A stretch of 64,000 nucleotides of DNA from Plasmodium coatneyi (Eukaryota; Apicomplexa; Aconoidasida; Haemosporida; Plasmodiidae). Below, piece after piece: positions 44,142-53,195 of the stretch (position 1 is the stretch's first letter; each line of letters opens with the position of its first letter). The stretch covers positions 62,001-126,000 of the forward strand of contig NC_033565.1 in NCBI RefSeq assembly GCF_001680005.1, read 5' to 3'. Under the pieces are notes generated by a model. The model did not search any database and was not told where the DNA came from. It saw only the letters and a list, made by a program, of their open reading frames with translations. The translations under genes were made by a program, and so were the position numbers.

Positions 44142-46202
44142 CTACACGTTCTGATAACCTACCATCCCACGACCCCGTGTATTATTTGTTCTTCCATTCC
44201 TGGTAGACGGTCTCGCGTGTGCAGCGGAGCTTACTGTTCCATCTATTGTGGCGTCAGCTATTGTTGAGTTATCTGTGGAAATTTCTGTTAAAGTGTCTTC
44301 TGTGGATGCATCAAAGTGATGTCCAGTTGATCTTCTCTTCCTTCTGTTGCTCCTTCCTACTCCATTTCCAGAAGATCGGTTACCAAACCAAGAAGACCAT
44401 GGTTTATACTAAAGGGAAGGAAGGTTGTTAGGTGCGTTGTTAGGGTGGTAGGGTGGTAGGTGGGTTGTTAGGTGGTAGGGTGGTAGGTGGGTTGTTAGGT
44501 GGTAGGGTGGTAGGTGGGTTGTTAGGTGGTAGGGTGGTAGGTGGGTTGTTAGGTGGTAGGGTGGTAGGTGGGTTGTTAGGTGGTAGGGTGGTAGGTGGGT
44601 TGTTAGGTGGTAGGGTGGTAGGTGGGTTGTTAGGTGGTAGGGTGGTAGGTGGGTTGTTAGGTGGTAGGGTGGTAGGTGGGTTGTTAGGTGGTAGGGTGGT
44701 AGGTGGGTTGTTAGGTGGTAGGGTGGTAGGTGGGTTGTTAGGTGGTAGGGTGGTAGGTGGGTTGTTAGGTGGTAGGGTGGTAGGTGGGTTGTTAGGTGGT
44801 AGGGTGGTAGGTGGGTTGTTAGGTGGTAGGGTGGTAGGTGGGTTGTTAGGTGGTAGGGTGGTAGGTGGGTTGTTAGTGGTGGTTGCTGGGTTGATAGGGT
44901 GGTGGTGGTAGGTGGGTTGTTATGTGTTGGTAGATGGAAGGGACGGTTGTTAGCGTGGTTGGTGGAAGGAAGCTTGTTACGTGGGTGGTAGGAGGGTTGT
45001 GTTAGAGGTGGTAGGTGGAAGGAACGTTGTTTGGGGTGGAAGAATGGTTGTTGTTGTTAGGGGGAAGGAAGGAAAGGAAGGTTCTAAGGAAGCAAGGAGA
45101 GGATGTTAAATGAGGAGAAAGGAAGGGATCTAAGGAAGGAAGAAAAGGGGAAAATACTATTATTTATAGTAGTATTTTAATTATAACTTTACCTTATACA
45201 ATAAGAAAGGAGCAACAGTAAATCCTAATGTGCCAATGATGGAAGAAAGAGCAGTGGTGGTGTTGGCTTGACGAACGGCATCGTTGTGTTCATTTAATAG
45301 CTCCGTAATCTGTGATTGTTCGCTGTGGCAGGGACAATCATGACATCTTATTTCATCCAGTTCAGTTTTCAACATACACTTTAATCCTGGTAGCATCGCC
45401 CCCGTACAGTAAATTTCATATGTGTCCCTGAATTTGACACAATATGGGTCAGCAGAATGTTCCCCATCCTTTTTGCAATAATCCCGAACAGCAGTACATG
45501 CTGCTTCAATGTTCTTCTTGTAAGTGGACCAATATGTTGCACATTCGGGTTTACCTTGCTGTAAATAATCCTTTATATCATTATAATTTTGTGTAAAGTC
45601 AAAGAAATTTTTCCTACTCGTGAAGGTTTCTCCGTCAAGGTTTTCAGAACAAAGAATTTTACATTCCCCCTCATCACCTCCACTTCCACATTTATCATTT
45701 ATTAATTCACAAATCTGCTTCAAGCAGCCCGCAACCTTTCCATCTGTATCTTTACCGTCCAATGCGGTCCATATTTGTTCTCCTATCCAATAATAGAGGA
45801 AATGCCAACGCCATATATGTAATTTATAATTCTTGTATGGTTTCAATCCAGAAACAAAACAAAGGGCATTTTTAATCTTGTGGTCAAGTTCTCCCACTTT
45901 TCCATGTCCGCAACATGAATTCAGCGTGATCTGTATACTGCTTTGCTCGGTGTCAGCTTTACATTCTTGTGCGTCAGTCTTAAATGGGCCATAGAAATAT
46001 ACATGTGCAGGTAAATTTGTTGGATCCAGGGGCTGTAAATATGAATAATTGGGAGAGAAGTGAAAATGTATGTACATACATATGTATATGTACATATATA
46101 TACATGTATATATATACATGAAACACTTTTAAACATGCACAAAAAGGAAACATGTAATTTTTTTTTTTTTTTTATTCTTTCTCTTACGTTTACTCCTGAC
46201 AT
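44142..46202 (-). CDS. KIR: KIR protein, 3 exons, minisatellite in intron 2
   Basis: Exons: 46188-46202 (MSGVN), 45193-46032, 44142-44408; 373 residues, phase 0. Exon 2 starts PLDPTNLPAHVYFYGPF and has WHFLYYWIGEQIWTAL, CKILCSENLDGETFTSRKNF, CATYWSTYKKNIEAACTAV, YCVKFRDTYEIYC, a Cys/His cluster in the stalk (CHDCPCHSEQSQ) and the TM IIGTLGFTVAPFLLYK. Exon 3 starts YKPWSSWFGNRSSGNG and ends MVGYQNV. Same subtype as 9324-10716 and 59481-60870, each tail to tail with a SICAvar. Intron 2 (784 bp) is mostly a 27-bp minisatellite. Exon 1 is inferred from phase and a GTAAGA donor. Confidence 0.87.
44440..44885. repeat. 27-bp minisatellite inside a KIR intron
   Basis: Sixteen almost perfect copies built from GGTGGTAGG and GTGGTAGGTGGGTTGTTA. 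Because 27 is divisible by three, it gives a long + strand open frame encoding VVGGLLGGR repeats, which lies wholly in the intron and is not a gene. Confidence 0.95.
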
Positions 46203-47676
46203 GGTTATGGTTCACGTAAGTAATTTTTATATGTAATAAATTTATCTTAAAGAATGTGTGATGTTCATATATGTGTCCATAGATGTAGAATGTGCAAATG
46301 CATAAATTTTTTACAAAACTGTCCAGGATTGTTACAATGTACGAATACATATTATTCGAATTCTTATATTTTTATTAGAAAACAATGTACATATATATTT
46401 TTCCAATTTTTCAAGTAACGTTGTTTATACAATGAGCGTTGTTAATACAATGTACGAATATATACATATACCATATATATATATTTATATTTATTATTTA
46501 TATATATATAGGTATGAAATTTATGGCATATGTACATATACGTAAAGCCACAAATGTTGGAGGAGCAATTTGTTAAGGAATTGAAGAATGTACAAAAAAA
46601 AAAAAGAATAAAAAACAAAAAAGGAAAGAAAAAAGAAGAAAGAGGGGGAACGAATTTTTTCATATACATTCCTTCTATTCATGTAGTTTATTATTGTATT
46701 GGTGTATTGTGCATCAGTACTTAGAATAATATATATAATTACCTGCGGGCTTTCCACTATTACGTGTATGTAGAGGAGAAGAGACGGAATTTTCTCAGGG
46801 AACAAAAAAAATTTTTCTTTTCTTTCCTTTAGTTCTTTTCTCCCTTATTTTTTCTATTTCACGATGAGTACATAGCAGATGGCTCATTTATGTGAAAGAT
46901 GGGCACATTATATCATGTTTCATTTGAGTTTTTCCCCCACTCTGCAGCACAGATTACTTTGCACGTATTAATTTTTCCTTATTTTTATTTATTTCCTTTA
47001 TTTTATTTTTTCTATTTTTCTTTTCTTCGCTAAAACATATAAATACTCTTTTTTGAAAAGGGGTCAATACTTCTTTTTCTCCTTTCTATTTTCTGCCTCC
47101 CTCCGTTCTGCAGTACTTTTTCCCTTCTATGCACAGTTATTCAAAAATGTAAATGTGGCAAAAACAAAAAAAAAAAAGAAAAGGGGGAATTACCATGTTG
47201 GAATTATTATAGTGGACAATTGTTGGAATAAATTATATGAAGGACAAAAAAAAAAAAAAAAAAAATATATTGAGTACTACTATGGATGGTGGTGCGTATG
47301 CTATGCTATGTGCGCCCCATTTTTCCTTCCTACCAAATATGCATATAACAGTTTAGTATATGGAACCTACTTAATTCACTCTGTGAGCGATCCATATAAA
47401 ATGTGTGCGACATTCATAACTGCATACATGTTGGCTCTGTACTATATCTACTTTAAAAATATGTACACTAAAACATATGTGAATAATCACATGGGAACGA
47501 AAAACTGTACACACATAGTACACTTATATATATAGCACCTACAGACATATACCATGTGAGCACTTCCCACCCATAGAATTGCACAATGTATGTATGTAAA
47601 TTCTATATATTATAACAGTACTTTCCTTCTTCTTTTTTTTTTTTTTTTTTGTGTAATCCGCAATAACTAACATGTT
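46203..47676. other. Intergenic; contains a 3' flank module relic
   Basis: AT-rich DNA. At 47035-47150 the sequence AATACTCTTTTTTGAAAAGG.. and TTATTCAAAAATGTAAATG matches the distal half of the SICAvar-KIR 3' flank, though no SICAvar lies beside it; a KIR tail exon follows at 47677. This suggests the distal half belongs to the KIR side. The open frame at 47053-47535 has no family features. Confidence 0.55.
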
Positions 47677-48612
47677 CTACATTGCTTGATAACGTATATT
47701 ATTTCGCCTATTTGGTGCCGTATTTGTTCTTCCCCCTGCTCTTGTTCTATTCGTTCCCCTTCTGCGTTGTTCATGATTATATATGGTAGATGCTCCATCT
47801 GTGGAATCTGTTGTTGTGGAGCCACCAATTGTTGAAAGTTCTTCTGTAGAATATGCTGTTTTTGAGTCACTTGCTGATGTACTGAAGTTCTGTGTGGTGG
47901 TGGATCTTCTTTTTTTTCTTTTTCCTGCGTTGTTTCCACCGCTGTTTCTAAATTTATTACTAAAATGGTTACCAAAGCAAGAAGGTAGCAGCTTGTACTA
48001 ATAAAGAGGAATGGAAGAGAGTGGCGTTGCAAAGGTTAAGGGGTACAAATATGTATACATATATACAAATACATATATATATATATACGTACATATATAG
48101 TTATATATATGTGTATATGTACATATGGGGTATATATATACAAGTACATAGTGGTAATAATTATTACTTTATATAACATAAAAGAGATTGTAGGAAGACC
48201 TATTAATGCAGCGGCGGCAGACGAAACAGCAGTAGCACGGACAGCACTACTACCACCGGAGAAGGAGATTGTCTCCTCTGCGGTTTGAACTTGCACAGTT
48301 TGTGATTCAGTTGCTGCTGCAGTACAGCCTTTTCCTAATAATTCTTTATATTTGTCGTCCTTCCCTCCAGACTTTTCTTCGTTGTATTTAACACAACATG
48401 GGTCAGTGAGATTATTATTTTGATCAGCATTAGATGCTGTACAACCCGCAACAACATCATCAAAACCTTTAGAAACCGCTTCTAGATACGCCTTATAGTC
48501 ACTGCTACACCATTTCTTATCAGTTGGTAATTTACCTTCTATAGTGTCGTAGTCGTGGTAATAGTCGAAGACAAGTTTTCTTTGTTGAAAGAGTTCTTTG
48601 GTGATGGTAGGT
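47677..48612 (-). pseudogene. KIR missing the 5' half of exon 2
   Basis: Exon 3 (47677-47997, 107 codons) reads YKLLPSCFGNHFSNKF, has STIYNHEQ, and ends NIRYQAM. The retained part of exon 2 (48168-48612) runs from TITKELFQQRKLVFDYYHDY through CSSDYKAYLEAV, CCVKYNEEKSG and the TM (AAALIGLPTISFMLYK). Upstream of TITKELF the coding sequence stops abruptly at a GGTAGGTGGGTTGTTAGG minisatellite, so the Cys-rich start and FYYWLG site are gone. The remaining frame is open, so the break looks recent. It could be a donor for gene conversion. Confidence 0.82.
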
Positions 48613-48774
48613 GGGTTGTTAGGAGTGGTTGGTGGAAGGAATAAGGATGGGAGAGTAGGAATATGTACATATATATATACACACATATATATGTATGTAT
48701 ATATGTACACTTTATATGTGTACATATATATATATAGTGGTTTCGGTGATAATTATAATTATTACTTAACTTAC

Positions 48775-49085
48775 TTTATATAAAAAGAATGCAGCAATTG
48801 TTGGTAATCCTATTGCAACTAATGTACCAGAGACAGTAGACACAGCAGCAGGTGCAGCATTAAAGGAAGCTCCATCCTGTGATGGATTCCGTGCTTGTTC
48901 CTCAGTAGTATGGTGATATATTGCTTCTTCCGTGTCCTTTCTGCACTTAGACCTACTCCTTCACATGTTAGTTGTGATGGTGTTGGAATAGGGTTGCTGT
49001 TACCTCCGCTCCTATCGTTGCTATTATATCTCCCAACCAATAGTACAAAGGGTAACAGAGGGGACTATTGGCTCCATGTTCCCCC
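48775..49085 (-). pseudogene. Frameshifted, internally deleted KIR exon 2
   Basis: The upstream part reads CYPLYYWLGDII, the PIR YYWLG site. It is followed at once by stalk-like sequence in another frame (SNPIPTPSQLTCEGVG), then in a third frame NAAPAAVSTVSGTLVAIGLP and AFFLYK with its GTAAGT donor. Most of the Cys loops, about 130 residues, are deleted, and two frameshifts are visible. Its intron runs straight into the minisatellite that truncates the next KIR at 48612. Confidence 0.8.
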
Positions 49086-50348
49086 CTATAGACAATGAAC
49101 TCACTCTACACAAAGTGTTCACAATCCTTTTCTCATAATCCTATCCTTATAAACTACAAGGCCCTCATATGGTTCTAATGCACCTCATACCTGTACTTCT
49201 ATTTATGTATATTTATTATTACAATTATTTCCGCTTCCTCCTCCACATTCCAGTGTAGTGAACATCATTGTTGAATATAAATCTTCCAAACATCGTCCCT
49301 ACGAACATGAGAAATAGTATGCATCATTCTACACACATTCCTAATTGCTCCATTTTTACATTTTGACCAATGTAATATTTTACGAAATGTTCTTAAATTT
49401 TCCTTACTTGATTACACGGATACATCTCCTTTTCCACAGACTATTGCACACATTTCTGTGACCATTTTTCCCTATTCTTCATTTATACTATTTTGTGTAA
49501 TAAGTTTTTCATATACCTTTCCTTCCTTTTATTCCTTCTTTCTTCCTTTCTTTTATTCCTTCTTATTCCTTCTTTTTCTTCTTATTCCTTCCTTTTCCTT
49601 CTTTTCCGTCTTTTTACTTCCGTTCCTTTTTTCATCCTTCCTTCTTATTCCTTCTTTCCTTCCCTCCGGCCTTAGACCCTCCTTTCCTTCCTTCTTATTC
49701 CTTCTCTTTCCTTCTTATTCCTTCCTTTTCTTTTTTTTTTTTTAAAATACATGAATATTTTTTTTTTTAAGGAAGGGTAAGTACTCCTTTTTTCTTTTTT
49801 TTTTTCTTCCTTTTTCCACAGTCCGTTTGGGGAGTATTTTTTACCCTTGCATGCACATATATATGTATATACATATTTACATATATATATGTATGCCCAA
49901 ATATATACATATATATCTTTGTTTAAAAGTAAATGAATTAAAATGTACAAATCAAGAGTGAAGGAGGTGTGAGGAAGGAAGTAAAAAATTTATCGTCAAA
50001 AACATAAAAAAAAACAAAAAAAAAAGAAGCAAAAAAGAAGAAGCAAAAAATTACCATTCTTATATAAATAGTAAGTAAAAGTAAAAAGATATATATGATG
50101 TATATATAACTATATATATAAATGATACATATATACATATACATACATATATGTATATAGGCTATATATACCTATATATATATGTCGAAAGAAGAAAAGG
50201 GGAAAAAAGAGCACATATACAACACACAACATTTTTATAACACAAAAATTTCCTTATACAAGGCAAAAGGGGGAAAGGAAAAAGAGAAAAAATCATACAT
50301 AGATATATATATATACATCACATATATATATATACACATATGTATACA
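49086..50348. other. Intergenic; CTTCTTATTCC tract and module relic
   Basis: Pyrimidine tract with CCTTCTTATTCCTT units (49515-49735), then AAATACATGAATATTTTTT..TTTGGGGAGTATTTT (49742-49840), a second SICA-free relic of the 3' flank, followed by (AT)n runs up to the KIR start. Confidence 0.6.
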
Positions 50349-51550
50349 ATGGTAGAAGGGGCGAAGGCAAACGTAATTACATTTATTTCCTTACTCAAAA
50401 TAGATTTAAGCCGTGTGTACATATATAATACCTTATGAATAATAGAATAAATAATAATGTATACTAACACATATATATTTTCCTAATTACGCATTTTTAG
50501 AAGGAACATTTGGCTCTATTATGTGCAAAGAAAGATTTTTACGATGAATTAATGAGACAGGGAACTTTAACAGACTGCACTAATGAGAGGGATAGGGGTC
50601 ACGTTAAGACTCAAATAGCAAGTTACCATAATCTCAGTGTGCACGCGAATAGAATTATAAAATTTTGGTGCCATATACATAAAACGAAGCAAGTCAGGAG
50701 CTCCACAGATAAACTCTGTTATATTTTTTATTACTGGTTAGGAAGTATATTATCGGAACACCTACAAAATAAGGAATCATTTCAAACCGTCATACAGGAC
50801 ATTTACAAGGAACTGAAGAGACAAACTCTTGGACAAATATGTCAAAATATATGCCCTACTATTGACAAAGCCTCTTTCGACTCTAGAAAAATAATATATG
50901 ATTACTTTGAGGACTCTGCACTTATTGAAATGTATTCAGGTAGGGAGGGAAGCACCTGTGATCAGCATTATTACAAGCACCTGGAGGACATTCTTAAGGC
51001 TTATGAGACTGTACATGGCACTTGTAAGGATAGAACTGGTGATAAGTGCTGTAAGCATTTTCAAGAAATATTTGGAAGAAACGGCAATAAAGCAACGTTA
51101 GATTTAACCTGCACAAAAGTTTCTGAGAACCAAGGTTCCTGTGGTCCCGGTAGTACAGGACACCAGTCTCCGGGTTCCTCCGGACCAGGTTCTACAGGAA
51201 CCTGGAATCCAGGTTCTTCCGGTACCGGTTCTACCGGACACCAGTCTCCAGGTTCTTCTGGTACCGGTTCTACAGGTTCCGAACCCGGTGGAAGCAGCAT
51301 CCTTCCTGCTGCCATACCATCTGCATTAGCTGCAGTAGGACTTCCTGCCTTAGCATACTTTTTTTACAAGTACAAATCACACCTCTTCTTCCTTAAGGGA
51401 AATAACTCCTCTCCTAGAGGAAGTAGAAGTAAAAGGTCCCTTAGGAGAGAATTCAACAGGTTCTCAAACGGCGACGACGACTCGACAACGGAATATGATT
51501 CAACTAATTCTTCAGAATATTCAATCCCATATACTTCATCCACCAGATAA
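50349..51550 (+). CDS. KIR: KIR protein, 2 exons, Gly/Ser/Pro repeat stalk
   Basis: Exons: 50349-50372 (MVEGAKAN) and 50501-51550; 357 residues, phase 0. Exon 2 starts [17 protein letters not shown] and carries [69 protein letters not shown] stalk of about 55 residues repeats [10 protein letters not shown] and GHQSPGSSG. The TM is [20 protein letters not shown], followed by [16 protein letters not shown] and a tail read through without an intron. This subtype is shared with the CD99-like KIR at 22186-23725. It ends [12 protein letters not shown] and lacks the terminal NIxYxx motif. The Gly/Ser/Pro repeat occupies the same position as the CD99-like segment. Confidence 0.9.
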
Positions 51551-53195
51551 TCGTCATCATCCAGATGAAGAAGTATGGTTGTATTAAGGGTGGAAGGTAG
51601 GAAGTAACCTTCCTAAGGGAAGGAAGGCCGTTAGGGTGGTGGTAGCTGAGTGAAGGTTGCTTGCGGTGAAAGGAGGAAGGAAGGTTGTTAGGGTGGTTCG
51701 TGGAAGAAAGGTTGTTAGGGCTGGTTGGTGGAAGGAAGGTTGTTAGGTGGGTGGTAGGTGGAAGGACGATTGTTAGGGGTGGTAGTTTGGTTGTTAGGGG
51801 TGAAAGGAAGGTCACTTTCTTTAGGGAGGAAAAAAAAAAAAATTGAAGGAAGGTAGGAAGGTGTGCAGGGGGGTGCACTTAGAGGGAAGGTGTGGAGGGA
51901 AGTATGCTTAGTGGTAATGTGCAGAGTGCTGCACCTTAAGGAAGTGTAGGATGGAAGGAAGGTCACTTTTCTTAAGGAGAAAGAAGAACAAAATAAAAAT
52001 ATAATAAAGAAAAAAAGGTGAGGGAGGAAGGTGTGCAGAGGGGTGCACCTAAGGAGGAATGTTAGGGGTGAAAAGAAGGAAGGGCTCTTTCTTTAAGGAA
52101 AAAATAAAAAAAAATTGAAGGAAGGGAGGGAAGTGTGAGGAAGGGTGCACCTTAAGGGAGTGTTAGGATGTTCGAAGGTGGTATGTTTGTTGTTAGGTGT
52201 GGAAGGGAGGCAAGTCACTTCCTTTAAGAAGAAAAAAAAAAAAAAAAAAAAATTGAAGCGTGGGAAGTGTGCAGAGGGATGCATTTAGGTGTGATAGGTG
52301 GAAGGAAGGTGGTAAGTGTGTAGAGGTGTGCAGTTCCTAGGGGCAGGAATAAGGTTGTGTTAGGGGTGGAGGGGAGGTGTTAAGTATGCAGGGGGGTGCA
52401 CTTAGTGGTGGTAGGTGGATTGTTAGGGAATGTATGCAGCATGGTGCACCTAAGGACGAGTGTTAGTGGTGAAAAGAAGGAAGGTCACTTATTTTAGAGA
52501 AGAAAAGGAAAAAAAAAAAAAAAAAATTGAAGGAAGGAACGGAAGGTGTGCAGGGGGGTGCTGTTGTTAGGGATAGGAGTAAGGTTCTTTTAGGGGTGGA
52601 AGGGATGTTATTTTATTGAGGGTGGTAGAATGTAGGGTTGTAAGGATGTAAAGGTAGTGTGTAAGGGTATTAATGTGAAGGATTTTAGGGGTGTTAGAAT
52701 GATGTCATTAGGGTTGAAGCAAGAGGACGATCAATTCTTTTAGGGGGGGGTACACCCGAACGGTGTATAAAAAAAAAGAAGAAGAAGAAAAAAAAAAAAA
52801 GTTTTAAGGGAAAAAAAAGGAAGGTTTATGAAAGATAAAAAAGAAAAGGTGTAAGGAACGAAGGCTTAAGGTGTAAAAAAGGAAGATTTAAAAAGGAAAA
52901 GAAAACTAAGGAAAATAGTAAAAAAGGAAGGTGTAAGGAAGGAATGTTTAAGGAAGAAAAGAAGAATAGAAGGTGTAAAGAGAAGGAAGGTGTAAATAAC
53001 GAAGGTTTAAGGAAGAAAAAAAGAAGAAGGAAGGTGTAAAAAAGGAAGGTTTAGGTAAAAAAAAGAAGGTGTTAAGAAAAAGTGTAAAGAAGGAAGATTT
53101 AAGGTGTGAAGAAGGAAGGTTTAAGGTAAAAGAAACATAAGGTTTAAGGTGTACAGAAAGAAGGTTTAAAGTGTAAAGAAGAGAAGATTGACAAC
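51551..53195. repeat. Minisatellite and purine region upstream of SICAvar
   Basis: Long units of about 120-150 bp repeat in order: GGAAGGTCACTTTCTTTA, an AAGGAGAAAAAA tract, TTGAAGGAAGGAAGG, then GTGTGCAGAGGGGTGCACTT. Copies occur near 51805, 51957, 52079, 52205 and 52482, partly degenerate. From 52860 to 53185 there are GGAAGGTTTAAGGTGTAAAG units. No gene was recognised before the ATG at 53196. Confidence 0.8.

Noticed and set aside
44453..44911. 152-residue frame of VVGGLLGGR repeats
   Set aside because: The 27-bp minisatellite is divisible by three; the array is within intron 2 of a minus-strand KIR.
47053..47535. 160-residue + strand open frame
   Set aside because: Composed of poly-K and low-complexity codons and overlaps a 3' flank relic; no family features.
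47667..48032. 121-residue minus-strand frame starting MQRHSLPFLF with a leader-like segment
   Set aside because: Wrong frame over the KIR tail exon 47677-47997, which has the acceptor, YKLLPSCFGN start and NIRYQAM end.
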